Assembly: GCA_002709305.1 (NCBI GenBank)
Contig: PAQM01000015.1
Coordinates: 1 to 64,000, forward strand
Direction: 5' to 3'
Origin: Crocinitomicaceae bacterium
GTDB lineage: Bacteria > Bacteroidota > Bacteroidia > Flavobacteriales_D > Crocinitomicaceae
Length of the DNA: 64,000 nucleotides
The position numbers and the translations under genes are program-made. Positions 18,164-27,005 of the stretch are shown here, piece after piece (the stretch's first letter is position 1; each line of letters opens with the position of its first letter). The notes under the pieces are model-generated. The model ran no database searches and had not been told where the DNA came from. It worked only from the letters and a program-made list of their open reading frames with translations.

Positions 18164-18811
18164 TTAAGGTCTTAATTCTTTTTTCGCTTTTATAGTACCT
18201 ATATTCATTGTAATAAAATCTATATTTACTTTTGGTGATCTTGATGGTGAATACTCTCTACCATAAAAGATTATTTGTAGATGAATTTTATTCCATAGTT
18301 CTTTAGGAAATAGTTTTTTTGCGTCTTTCTCTGTTTGTTTTACATTTTTACCATTAGTAATCCCCCAACGAGTTAGTAATCGATGAATATGAGTGTCAAC
18401 TGGGAATGCTGGTACACCAAAAGCTTGAGCCATCACTACTGAAGCTGTTTTATGACCTACTCCTGGAAGTTCTTCTAATAGTTTAAAGCTTTTAGGTACC
18501 TTTCCATTATGCTTTTTAATAATTATTTCGGATAGAGTAAAGATTGCTTGAGACTTTTTGGGAGAAAGTCCACAAGGGCGAATTATTTGACGAATTTCAT
18601 CAACTGTCAATTTTACCATATCGTAAGGATTGTCTGCTAATTTAAATAAGTTTGGTGTTACTTTATTCACTCTTTTGTCTGTGCACTGTGCAGATAATAA
18701 TACGGCGATTAAAAGCGTATATGAATCTTTATGGTTTAGTGGTATAGGTGTATTAGGATATAATTTCTCCAGAGATTTAATGATATATTTTATTTTTTCT
18801 TTTTTGTTCAT
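18164..18811 (-). CDS. nth: Endonuclease III without iron-sulfur ligands
   Basis: A 215-residue DNA glycosylase/AP lyase that removes oxidised pyrimidines in base-excision repair. The helix-hairpin-helix LPGVGHKTA carries the catalytic Lys, and the catalytic Asp is in PVDTHIHRL; LLSAQCTDKRVN is also conserved. The four C-terminal Cys that hold the [4Fe-4S] cluster in E. coli Nth are absent: after FYGREYSPSRSPK there is no Cys at all, and the protein has only two Cys overall. Its start overlaps the TPR gene by four bases (ATGA), suggesting coupling. Confidence 0.92.
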   Translation of the reverse strand: MNKKEKIKYIIKSLEKLYPNTPIPLNHKDSYTLLIAVLLSAQCTDKRVNKVTPNLFKLADNPYDMVKLTVDEIRQIIRPCGLSPKKSQAIFTLSEIIIKKHNGKVPKSFKLLEELPGVGHKTASVVMAQAFGVPAFPVDTHIHRLLTRWGITNGKNVKQTEKDAKKLFPKELWNKIHLQIIFYGREYSPSRSPKVNIDFITMNIGTIKAKKELRP

Positions 18812-19398
18812 TTAATTTTCAAACCATTTTTTAAAAACTTAATAAATTCTTGAAATTGTGTTTTTGATGTGAAAAGCTTTTTCAATTCAGATTTAGTTGA
18901 TTTTTTGTTTTTATTGATTTTGTTTTTTGATTTATTCTTATTATTAGTTTTTTCTATGTCTTCAATTACATCAAATAATTTATCCTCCATTTTTGATAAT
19001 GAATCTGCAATTTTAAAACGTTTTTCAGCTTCTTTTTGATATCCTTTTTTTTCTAATAGTATACCTAGATTATTTTGACCAATGAAATCATCCGGATCTA
19101 TTTTTATGGCTTCTTCGTAATCCATAATAGCTCCATCAATATCACCAAAATTATTTTTAGCGAATGCTCTTGCTGCGTAATGATATCCGTAATCAGGTTC
19201 AAGTTCAATAGCACGATTAAAATCAGCTAAACTTTTTTCTTTTTCTTTTGAATGAAGGTATGCAACCCCTCTATCAGAAAATATAATAGGTTCATTAGGT
19301 GATTCTTTCAATGCTTTTGAATAAAGTATTATTGATTTTTTAAGATCACCACTTTTAAATACTTCATTTGCTTTTTTATGAGTTTTATTTGCAAACAT
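18808..19398 (-). CDS. Tetratricopeptide repeat protein
   Basis: A 196-residue protein without a signal peptide. Residues about 1-125 contain three to four TPRs (for example SDRGVAYLHSKEKEKSLADF and AIELEPDYGYHYAARAFA), which form a helical scaffold for protein binding. The last 60 residues are a Lys/Asn/Ser-rich charged tail, possibly disordered. First gene of the leftward TPR-nth-mscS-CPBP unit. Its start is only 16 bases from the start of the divergent small gene, so their promoters must reach into each other's coding regions. Confidence 0.8.
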   Translation of the reverse strand: MFANKTHKKANEVFKSGDLKKSIILYSKALKESPNEPIIFSDRGVAYLHSKEKEKSLADFNRAIELEPDYGYHYAARAFAKNNFGDIDGAIMDYEEAIKIDPDDFIGQNNLGILLEKKGYQKEAEKRFKIADSLSKMEDKLFDVIEDIEKTNNKNKSKNKINKNKKSTKSELKKLFTSKTQFQEFIKFLKNGLKIK

Positions 19399-19414
19399 TA
19401 TCTAACTTAGAATT

Positions 19415-19669
19415 ATGTTAGACAAAGATATATACTTTCCTGTGTACAGAAAACTTTCCAATAACAAGGTTTTTTTTAAAATTATAAATAATACTAAATT
19501 TCATGAGATACAAATTATTGGAAAAAAAGCTCAATTAAATAAAATAGTAGCAACTAAATATCCTGAAATTTTAAAAATTCAGGATATGATTGAATATAGT
19601 TTTGAAGGAATTATAGAATCAAATGATACAGAGTATTCTAAATTATTGAATACTTATACGTTTATTTAA
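19415..19669 (+). CDS. Small conserved-looking hypothetical protein
   Basis: An 84-residue soluble protein of mixed alpha/beta composition (DIYFPVYRKLSNNKVFFKI near the start) with no signal peptide, Cys or recognisable motif. It is accepted as a gene because it fills the gap exactly between a divergent start 16 bases away and the end of the convergent esterase gene, which it overlaps by 27 bases. Codon use resembles its neighbours. Function unknown. Confidence 0.65.
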   Translation: MLDKDIYFPVYRKLSNNKVFFKIINNTKFHEIQIIGKKAQLNKIVATKYPEILKIQDMIEYSFEGIIESNDTEYSKLLNTYTFI

Positions 19670-20752
19670 TTCTCCTTTGCTACCATATTTTAAAATGTAA
19701 ACTCCACGTTTGAGAACGGATAGGTTTAAGATATTTTCCCCGCTGTAAATTAATTGTTTATGAATTAGTTGACCTGACAGATTATAAACATAAATATTAT
19801 TTGATTTTTTAGCTTTGACTTTAAATAACCCATTTGAAGGATTAGGGCTTATTGTAAATGAGTCTTTAGGTATATCGGATATATTAATTTGTTGCATATA
19901 ATGAAACCATTTTCTGAAAAACAACCAAATTTCTGCTGCTTCTGTAAAATCATTAACAGGCTCATAGAAATATGTATGTCCTCCACCATTCACACGCAAG
20001 AGTTCTAAGGATGATTCTGGAGTACAAGCTTGATATATAAATCTGTCAACAGTAAGACCATCTGCAGCATTGTTGGGTAATTGGGTTGAGTCAGCTGAGG
20101 ATAAGCATTGATGCACATTAATCCAAAAGTTCATAGTCTCCCCAACTAAACTTAATGAAGGAAGAGGTGAGCTATAGTAGGGTACAGTAGCATCTGCTGT
20201 TCCATGGACATGTATTACAGGAGTTTTATATGTAGGAACACAATTAGCAATGTCATCGGTTGCCATAGTTCCCGACATTGCTCCAATTGCTGCAAATCTT
20301 TCATTTAATTCACAAGCTAAATGATAGCTCATAATACCTCCCATAGATATTCCAGTACAATATATTCTTGTTTGATCAATATTATAATTCTGAATTAAAT
20401 GGTCAATCATATTATTAAAAAATGTTACATCATCAGCTATAGGAGCTAACAAAGTACCATTATCCCATGAGCTTTGTCCAAATGCATTAATAATTCCTTG
20501 TGGATATATAGAAATAACTCTTGCTGAATCCCCAATTTGCTTAAATCCTATATTAGTCATCGTGGAATTTGATCCACCTAATCCATGTAATACAAATACT
20601 ACAGGGAGAGATTCTGTATTTTGATTAAAACCAACAGGAAGGTATTGAATATATTCTCTATTAATACCTCCGACATCAATGCTTTCGTTAGTTTGTTGAG
20701 CTAGTGTTAAGTTTACAAAAGAAAAAATGAAAAGTATGTATATGTATCGCAT
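19643..20752 (-). CDS. Secreted PHB-depolymerase-like esterase, T9SS type A
   Basis: A 369-residue secreted alpha/beta hydrolase of the polyhydroxybutyrate depolymerase / feruloyl esterase (LpqC) group. Signal peptide to about LTLAQ. Key motifs are the oxyanion region VLHGLGG, the nucleophile elbow GISMGG (Ser), HVHGTADATVPY with a likely Asp, and GGGHTYF with the likely catalytic His. The last 75 or so residues (ISPNPSNG, then YNLSGQL, then GVYILKYG) are a type-A T9SS sorting domain. The substrate is uncertain: short polyesters or plant phenolic esters are possible. Last of the leftward run that begins at the cyclophilin gene. Confidence 0.88.
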   Translation of the reverse strand: MRYIYILFIFSFVNLTLAQQTNESIDVGGINREYIQYLPVGFNQNTESLPVVFVLHGLGGSNSTMTNIGFKQIGDSARVISIYPQGIINAFGQSSWDNGTLLAPIADDVTFFNNMIDHLIQNYNIDQTRIYCTGISMGGIMSYHLACELNERFAAIGAMSGTMATDDIANCVPTYKTPVIHVHGTADATVPYYSSPLPSLSLVGETMNFWINVHQCLSSADSTQLPNNAADGLTVDRFIYQACTPESSLELLRVNGGGHTYFYEPVNDFTEAAEIWLFFRKWFHYMQQINISDIPKDSFTISPNPSNGLFKVKAKKSNNIYVYNLSGQLIHKQLIYSGENILNLSVLKRGVYILKYGSKGELNKRISIQ

Positions 20753-20773
20753 AATATATTTTGTTTTTTAAAA

Positions 20774-21520
20774 TTAATAATTCCGATTATTTTTTCTTCT
20801 AATATAGATTAATTTAGCTCTTCCTTTATGGCTTTCTCTTTGATCTATTTCAAATTTTCCAGTTGATTTAATTAGTGGAGTTAATTTTTCAAAACCATAA
20901 ATTCTGGAATCAAAATTTGGTTGTTTTTTTTGTATTAATCCACCAACATCTCCCAAAAAAGCCCAACCATCTTCATCTGCGGTATCATTTACAGTCTGAG
21001 TAATTAATCTAATTACTTTTGGAGTTATAACTTCTATCTTCTCTATTTTTCGTTTGCTTTCTAAATCGTCTTTATCTTCATCTATTTTTTGAAGAATTTC
21101 AAGATAAATGAACTTATCACAAGATACAATAAAAGGGTCTGGAGTTTTCTTTTCGCCAATTCCAATTACAGTAAGTCCGGTTTCACGAATTCGAGTTGCT
21201 AATCGTGTAAAGTCACTATCGCTAGATGCGATACAAAAACCATCAACTTTACCGGAGTAAAGGATATCCATTGCATCTATAATCATTGCTGAATCAGTTG
21301 CATTTTTACCCAATGTGTAACTGTATTGTTGAATTGGAGTAATTGCATTATCAAGTAGTATTTTTTTCCATTTAGAAAGTTGTGGCTTTGTCCAATCTCC
21401 ATAAATACGTTTTATTGTTGGATTTCCATATTTGGTAATCTCTTCAATCATTTCATTAATGTATTTTGAAGGTATATTATCACCGTCTATCAATACGGCC
21501 ATATTCTTATCTTTTTCCAT
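20774..21520 (-). CDS. NYN-domain (LabA-like) nuclease-fold protein
   Basis: A 248-residue cytoplasmic protein. The N-terminal 150 residues are a NYN/PIN-like domain with the acidic residues of a metal-dependent ribonuclease site: LIDGDN (about 11-16), DSAMIIDAMD and SSDSDF. The C-terminal region (about 170-245, with DEDGWAFLGDVGGLIQKKQPNFDSRIYG) matches an OST-HTH/LOTUS-type winged helix, which binds RNA or proteins in its family. Inference: an RNA-processing or RNA-regulatory nuclease. It lies 45 bases after dnaX. Confidence 0.85.
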   Translation of the reverse strand: MEKDKNMAVLIDGDNIPSKYINEMIEEITKYGNPTIKRIYGDWTKPQLSKWKKILLDNAITPIQQYSYTLGKNATDSAMIIDAMDILYSGKVDGFCIASSDSDFTRLATRIRETGLTVIGIGEKKTPDPFIVSCDKFIYLEILQKIDEDKDDLESKRKIEKIEVITPKVIRLITQTVNDTADEDGWAFLGDVGGLIQKKQPNFDSRIYGFEKLTPLIKSTGKFEIDQRESHKGRAKLIYIRRKNNRNY

Positions 21521-21565
21521 TTTTATATTGTTATATGTATATCTAAAATACTAGATAACAGGAAA

Positions 21566-23296
21566 TTAATATTCAATTTCTAAATTAAGTCTTTCTTTTA
21601 ATTTATGTAAGTTAGGGTTTTTTTTCGCTAATGACATAAATTTTTCTTTTCCTGTTTGAAATTGGATATCGATTTTTTGATTTTGAGAAATTTCCATTTT
21701 AAAGGTTATAAGGTAGTTGTTTAATTCAGATCTTATAAAACTTGTTAGTTCTTCAAATAATGGATTGATGTAATCGATTTGAATTTGATTATCTACTTCT
21801 AAAATATATTCATTTTCAGATTTTTTTTTGGGAGCTCTTTTAATTAATGCATTATAGATGGTCTCTTTTCGTTGTTTTTTCATTTTGAAAGCGAATTTTT
21901 CCCATGCTATTTTAAGTTCTTCAAGTGTATATTCATTTTTAGGTATATTTTCTTCGAGTAGTTTTTTTTCTTCGTTAACTTCTTCGTTTTTCTGAAGCAT
22001 TTCCTTTATTGATAATATTTTCACTTTGGAATTTTTATCTTCTTTTTTATCCGTAGGTATATTATCTTTTTTTCTTGAAATATTTTGATGTTCTTTTTCA
22101 GGAGTATTATTTGTAGTATTTTCTTTTGTTATGAAGTCTTTGATTTCTTCATTTTCAAATGGAATTATCTCTACTATATCAGTTAAGGATTTTTTTTTTT
22201 CTAGTTCTTGTTTAATAGAACATAATTGCATAATTGCCATTTCAACTAATAGCCTCTGGTTTTTTGATATCTTATATTCGACATCTGTTTTACTTAATAC
22301 ACCAAGTGCACGCACTAAGTTATTTGGATTAAGTTCTTGTGATTGTGCAATATATTTTTTTTTGATTGATTCACTTACTTCAAGTAGTTCCGCTGTTCTT
22401 TGATCTTTACAAACAAGTAAGTTTCTATAATGATTTGCTAAACCTACGATAAAATTATGTGGATCAAAGCCTTTTTCGATAATTTCATTCAAGATTATTA
22501 AACCACTTGGAATGTCTTCTTTTAATGTACTTTCAACAATACTAAAATAATAGTCATAATCAAGTATATTTAAATTTGAAATAACATTTTCGTAGGTAAT
22601 ATTATCTTCAGAATAAGTTACGATTTGATCAAAAATAGATAGTGCATCCCTTAATGCTCCGTCTGCTTTTTGGGCAATAATATGTAATGCTTCAGGCTCA
22701 GCAGAAATTTTTTCTCTATCTGCAATTAATGCTAAATGGTCTGCAATATCTTTTACTTTAATTCTAGCAAAATCAAATATTTGACACCGTGATAGAATAG
22801 TAGGTATTATTTTGTGTTTTTCTGTAGTTGCAAGAATAAAAATAGCATGTTTAGGAGGTTCTTCTAATGTTTTTAAGAATGCATTAAAAGCACTTTGAGA
22901 GAGCATATGAACTTCATCAATGATGTAAACTTTATATTCTCCTAATTGTGGTGCAATTCTAACTTGGTCTATTAGGTTACGGATTTCATCGACTCCATTA
23001 TTTGATGCAGCATCTAACTCATATACATTTAGGGATGATCCAGAGTTAAAGGATAAACACGAATCACATTTTTCGCAGGCTTCAATTTTTTCAGATTTGT
23101 TAGAACAGTTAATTGTTTTAGCTAGAATCCTAGCGGTAGATGTTTTACCAACACCACGAGATCCACAAAATAGAAAAGCCTGTGCTAGATGTTCATTTTT
23201 TATTGCATTTCGTAAAGTTGATGTAATTGAATTTTGACCTACAACTGTATCGAAGGTATTGGGACGATATTTTCTGGCTGATACTACAAAATCCAT
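21566..23296 (-). CDS. dnaX: DNA polymerase III subunits tau/gamma
   Basis: The 576-residue clamp-loader ATPase. Domain I-II shows Walker A GSRGVGKTST, the zinc-binding Cys set (NCSN, CEKCDSC), Walker B VYIIDEVHML, TTEKHKIIPTILSRCQIFDF (sensor/SRC motif), then the domain III collar ending near MAIMQLCSIKQELE (about residue 365). Beyond this is a Lys/Glu-rich linker and the tau-specific C-terminus that contacts the helicase and polymerase. An A11 tract falls exactly at the end of domain III (see separate entry), suggesting a short gamma form is made as well. Upstream is a carotenoid desaturase; a TAnnTTTG-like box (TAAATTTG, 23309-23302) lies close to the start but without a spaced TTG. Confidence 0.96.
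   Translation of the reverse strand: MDFVVSARKYRPNTFDTVVGQNSITSTLRNAIKNEHLAQAFLFCGSRGVGKTSTARILAKTINCSNKSEKIEACEKCDSCLSFNSGSSLNVYELDAASNNGVDEIRNLIDQVRIAPQLGEYKVYIIDEVHMLSQSAFNAFLKTLEEPPKHAIFILATTEKHKIIPTILSRCQIFDFARIKVKDIADHLALIADREKISAEPEALHIIAQKADGALRDALSIFDQIVTYSEDNITYENVISNLNILDYDYYFSIVESTLKEDIPSGLIILNEIIEKGFDPHNFIVGLANHYRNLLVCKDQRTAELLEVSESIKKKYIAQSQELNPNNLVRALGVLSKTDVEYKISKNQRLLVEMAIMQLCSIKQELEKKKSLTDIVEIIPFENEEIKDFITKENTTNNTPEKEHQNISRKKDNIPTDKKEDKNSKVKILSIKEMLQKNEEVNEEKKLLEENIPKNEYTLEELKIAWEKFAFKMKKQRKETIYNALIKRAPKKKSENEYILEVDNQIQIDYINPLFEELTSFIRSELNNYLITFKMEISQNQKIDIQFQTGKEKFMSLAKKNPNLHKLKERLNLEIEY
22190..22200 (-). promoter_or_regulatory. dnaX: A11 slippage/frameshift tract in dnaX
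   Basis: On the coding strand G-A11-TCC encodes Glu366-Lys-Lys-Lys-Ser370. One extra A gives Ile-Leu-Asn then TGA (372 residues); one A fewer gives Asn-Pro then TAA (370 residues). Both products would end right after the clamp-loader collar, like gamma subunits made by programmed slippage or frameshifting in Thermus and E. coli. It is the longest coding homopolymer I noticed in the window. Confidence 0.6.
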
Positions 23297-23351
23297 AAAA
23301 ACAAATTTACTCTTTTTTTGATTGTTGATTTAATTTATTTTTCAACAATAA

Positions 23352-24827
23352 TTATAGATTGTAATCTTCCACAATACATTCAGTAGCAATTTTGGCACTA
23401 CATAATGCTAAAGGTATTCCACCTCCAGGATGAACAGAAACTCCAACAAAATATAATCCTTTTATTTTTTTACTATAATTAGGATGTCTATTGAATGCAG
23501 AAAAACGACTATTTGATGCGTTACCATAAATAGAACCAAATTTACTATTGTGTATATTTTCAATTTTTCTTGGGTCAAGGATTTCTTCAAATTTAATGTT
23601 AGTTCTAATATCGCTTTTAAGTAATTTGTTCATTTTTTGAATTATAAATTCACGTTTCACTTTAATTTCATCATCCCAATTTTGTCCATTATTAATAGGT
23701 GCATTTATTAATACAAACCAATTTTCACAGCCATCAGGGGCATCATTTTTTACAATTTTAGAAGAGATATAAATATATATAGATGGTTTTTCAAATATTT
23801 TTTTCTTGTAGAATACAGAGTCAAATTCTTCTTTGTCTTCATCGGAAAAAATCATATTATGAACATCTAATTTATCAAAAGACCGATCTATTCCCCAATA
23901 GAAAACAATTGCAGAGCTTGATCGTTCTTGTGCTAATGTTTTTTTTGGATGTTTAGAATTTGGGAGTAATTTTTCATAGGTTAAAGAAACATCCATATTA
24001 CTAATAACAAAATCAGAATAGTATTCGTTTTTTTCAGTTGAAATCCCTATGATTTTATTTTTGTTTACATTAATTTTTTTTACTTTTTCATTAAAGTGAA
24101 ATTTTACACCTTGTTTTTTAGCTAGATCTACAAGTGATTCTATTAATTGAATCATACCTCCTTTTGGAAGGTATGGACCAATATTAATTTCTAAATGAGA
24201 TATCATATTTAGCATTGCTGGAGCGTGGTATGGATGGCTTCCATTATAGATTGCGAAACGATTAAATACTTGTGCTGTTCTTTTATTTTTGAAAAATGAC
24301 GTGTTTTCTTGATGCATTGTTTTAAACAACCTATACTTAGGTATATTAATTAATGCCTTTATTAGTTTTTTACCTATTAGTTTTTTCCATCTATGTAATG
24401 ATTTTTCAATAAATAAAGGAGCGATAAGTTTATAATTAGATTCAGCTTTATCGAGATATTTTTCGATTTGTTTTGGATTTTCATCAAGTTTTGTTGAGAT
24501 TTCTTTAACAATTGATTCACGGTCATGTTTTAATAGTACTTCCAATCCATCATCAAAGAAATATTTAAAAGAGGATTTTAGTTTAGCCATTTTGAATGTC
24601 CCAAAATCTTCTCCACATAATTTATACAATTCTTCAATATATTCAGGACAAGTTAATATTGATGGACCTTGGTCAAATCGATACCCGTCTTTAGATTTAC
24701 TATTGATTTTTCCTCCAGGAAAAGCGTTAGATTCAAAAATATGGGTTTCTATACCTTTGTTTGCAAGACGAATACTTGTAGCAATTCCAGCTAGACCAGA
24801 ACCAATTATAATAGCTTTTTTTTTCAC
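23352..24827 (-). CDS. CrtI/CrtD-family carotenoid desaturase
   Basis: A 491-residue FAD-dependent phytoene-desaturase-family protein acting on membrane carotenoids. The N-terminal dinucleotide-binding motif is IIIGSGLAGIATSIRLANKG, followed by FPGGKINS and GYRFDQGPS; the C-terminal family motif is LYFVGVSVHPGGGIPLAL. The wording of the N-terminal region is closer, from memory, to 1-hydroxycarotenoid 3,4-desaturase (CrtD) of flavobacteria than to their CrtI, and it is not beside crtB/crtZ/crtY, as expected of crtD. It begins 7 bases after the cyclophilin gene, so they are probably co-transcribed. Confidence 0.82.
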   Translation of the reverse strand: MKKKAIIIGSGLAGIATSIRLANKGIETHIFESNAFPGGKINSKSKDGYRFDQGPSILTCPEYIEELYKLCGEDFGTFKMAKLKSSFKYFFDDGLEVLLKHDRESIVKEISTKLDENPKQIEKYLDKAESNYKLIAPLFIEKSLHRWKKLIGKKLIKALINIPKYRLFKTMHQENTSFFKNKRTAQVFNRFAIYNGSHPYHAPAMLNMISHLEINIGPYLPKGGMIQLIESLVDLAKKQGVKFHFNEKVKKINVNKNKIIGISTEKNEYYSDFVISNMDVSLTYEKLLPNSKHPKKTLAQERSSSAIVFYWGIDRSFDKLDVHNMIFSDEDKEEFDSVFYKKKIFEKPSIYIYISSKIVKNDAPDGCENWFVLINAPINNGQNWDDEIKVKREFIIQKMNKLLKSDIRTNIKFEEILDPRKIENIHNSKFGSIYGNASNSRFSAFNRHPNYSKKIKGLYFVGVSVHPGGGIPLALCSAKIATECIVEDYNL

Positions 24828-24834
24828 AGAAATG

Positions 24835-25287
24835 CTATTCTATAATTTCAATTGTATCAATACTATCGCCCTCTCTAATTTCATCGATTATATCAACTCC
24901 CTCAGAAACCTTAGCAAAGCAGGTATGGTTTCCATCTAGGTGAGCTGTATTATCTCTTGAGTGACATATGAAGAATTGAGAGCCCCCTGTATTTCTTCCT
25001 GCATGAGCCATAGAAAGAATACCTCTTTCATGATATTGATTTTCACCATCTAATTCACAATCGATTGTATATCCTGGTCCACCAGCACCTACGTGTCCAT
25101 TAGATCCAGTTTTAGAATTAGGACAACCACCTTGGATTACAAAATTAGGTATGACTCTATGCCATTTTAAGTCATTATAGTAACCTTCTTTCGCTAGCTT
25201 GATAAAATTTTCTACTGTTTTTGGTGCATCTTTTTCAAAAAAATCCACTTTCATATTTCCTTTATTCGTTTTGATTATTGCTTCCAT
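24835..25287 (-). CDS. Cyclophilin-type peptidylprolyl isomerase
   Basis: A 150-residue single-domain cyclophilin that speeds cis-trans isomerisation of X-Pro bonds. Family motifs are NFIKLAKEGYYNDLKWHRVIPNFVIQGG, the active-site Arg and Phe within FVIQGG and the region SMAHAGRNTGGSQFFICHS, and HLDGNHTCFAKV. No signal peptide, so cytoplasmic. It heads the leftward run; CAAATATA at 25305-25312 reads TATATTTG on this strand, a -7-like box, but no spaced TTG is seen. Confidence 0.93.
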   Translation of the reverse strand: MEAIIKTNKGNMKVDFFEKDAPKTVENFIKLAKEGYYNDLKWHRVIPNFVIQGGCPNSKTGSNGHVGAGGPGYTIDCELDGENQYHERGILSMAHAGRNTGGSQFFICHSRDNTAHLDGNHTCFAKVSEGVDIIDEIREGDSIDTIEIIE

Positions 25288-25364
25288 AAAATTTTGAATT
25301 TTGTCAAATATAGTTTCTCGAAATTATTTTTCCCATTTTTCATTAGCTTAATTAAATTTGTCAT

Positions 25365-26954
25365 ATGCATTTTTTCCATTTTAGTAAAAAAGATATAAAT
25401 CTATTTAATTCTCAACATATTAATTTGATTAATAATCAAGGCTTATATAAGTCATATATAAATCGTGATTTTAGAATTACAAATTTTAAAGATCAAGCTT
25501 TTGATAAAAAAAGAAATTATGCAGCATCGCATCGTTCAGTTTTAGTTTCAGAATTAGAAAAAAAATATTTTGGGGTTAATAATAAGGACAAGGTAATGTC
25601 AAATATTGAATCGTTAAAGTTGAATAATACATATACTGTGACTACAGGTCATCAGCTATCATTATTTACTGGTCCTTTGTACTTTTTAGTTAAAATTATT
25701 AACGTAATTAAATTAGCTGATAGGTTAAATCAAGAAAATAAAGAGATTAATATTGTTCCTGTATTTTGGATGGCAACAGAAGATCATGATTTTCAAGAAA
25801 TACAATCCATTAATTTATATGGTAAAAAGATTACTTGGGACTCAAAACAAAAAGGTCCTGTAGGAAGATTTAATTTAGATGGATTTAGTGAAATTAAAGA
25901 ACAAATCCTTGATTTTTTTGGTAATAATAATGATGCCCAGATACATGATTTAATGAAGATTTATGATGGTGAAGATTTAGCCGAAGCCACTTTTAATTTA
26001 GTTCATGAGTTATTTAAAGACTATGGTTTGGTTATTATTGATGGAGACAACAAGAATTTAAAAAAAATGTTTGTTTCAACTATTGAAAGGGAATTGAAAG
26101 ATCAGTTTTCATATAAGGCAGTTTCTAAAACGAATAAAGATTTAGAAATTGATGGGTTTAAGATTCAAGCATTTGCTCGAGAAATTAATTTGTTTTACAT
26201 TGAAAATGGATTCCGTCAACGTATAGAGAAGACAGATGAAGGATTTGAAATTAAAGGTTTAGGAGTTTATTCTGAATCAGAAATATTAAAAAAAGTACAG
26301 TTGAATCCGGAATGTTTTTCTCCTAATGTTGTTCTAAGACCTTTATATCAAGAAACAATATTACCAAATCTAGCTTATATAGGAGGTGGAAGTGAAATTT
26401 CTTATTGGCTACAGTTGAAGGGTATTTTTGATTCAACTAATATTACTTATCCAATTATTGGAATTCGGACTTCTATTATGTGGATTGATAAATTAGTTTC
26501 TAAAAAGATTGACCAAATTGATTTAGTTTTAGAGGATCTTTTTAAAGAAAAAGATACTGTTAAGCGTCAGTTTATTGAGTATCATTCTAGTAAAGAGTTA
26601 AATTTTGATGAAATAGATTTAATAGAGTCTCAACTTGTTAAAAAACTTGAAAAGTCCATTTTATCCATTGATTCAACTATGGAAAGGTATAAAAACTCTG
26701 AGATAGTTAAGTTAAATAAGCAGATTGAAGGAATTAAATCAAAGTTGGTTAAGCTATCAAAAGAAAATCATACAAAATCTATGAAATATATTGATCAAAT
26801 ATATGATAAGTTATTTCCTAATGGTCAAATGCAAGAACGATATTTAAATATTTTTTCTTTTTGTCCTGACGGAAATATTTCAAAGCGAATTGATATGTTA
26901 TATAAGGTTATTAATCCTGAAGAAAAAGATTTTTTAGTTATTAGAGAAAATTGA
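25365..26954 (+). CDS. bshC: Bacillithiol biosynthesis cysteine-adding enzyme
   Basis: A 529-residue BshC-family protein, proposed to add cysteine to glucosaminyl-malate in the last step of bacillithiol synthesis. Motifs are TVTTGHQLSLFTGPLYFLVK (nucleotide-site HxGH-like region), VPVFWMATEDHDFQEI, and NVVLRPLYQETILPNLAYIGGGSEISYW; a coiled-coil arm lies at about residues 425-480. Length is typical. BshA and BshB are not in this window. Bacillithiol is a redox buffer, in keeping with nearby msr genes, though these are not linked. Confidence 0.93.
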   Translation: MHFFHFSKKDINLFNSQHINLINNQGLYKSYINRDFRITNFKDQAFDKKRNYAASHRSVLVSELEKKYFGVNNKDKVMSNIESLKLNNTYTVTTGHQLSLFTGPLYFLVKIINVIKLADRLNQENKEINIVPVFWMATEDHDFQEIQSINLYGKKITWDSKQKGPVGRFNLDGFSEIKEQILDFFGNNNDAQIHDLMKIYDGEDLAEATFNLVHELFKDYGLVIIDGDNKNLKKMFVSTIERELKDQFSYKAVSKTNKDLEIDGFKIQAFAREINLFYIENGFRQRIEKTDEGFEIKGLGVYSESEILKKVQLNPECFSPNVVLRPLYQETILPNLAYIGGGSEISYWLQLKGIFDSTNITYPIIGIRTSIMWIDKLVSKKIDQIDLVLEDLFKEKDTVKRQFIEYHSSKELNFDEIDLIESQLVKKLEKSILSIDSTMERYKNSEIVKLNKQIEGIKSKLVKLSKENHTKSMKYIDQIYDKLFPNGQMQERYLNIFSFCPDGNISKRIDMLYKVINPEEKDFLVIREN

Positions 26955-27005
26955 TCTATTGAAATAAACTATTTAATTACTCGTTTCTAAACGTACTATT
27001 GTAAA

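Noticed and set aside
22131-22403. 90-codon rightward ORF antisense to dnaX
   Set aside because: Serine/Phe-rich shadow of the Lys/Glu-rich linker on the other strand.
24592-24939. 115-codon rightward ORF over the carotenoid desaturase and cyclophilin genes
   Set aside because: It is antisense to two recognised genes and has no domain or signal of its own.
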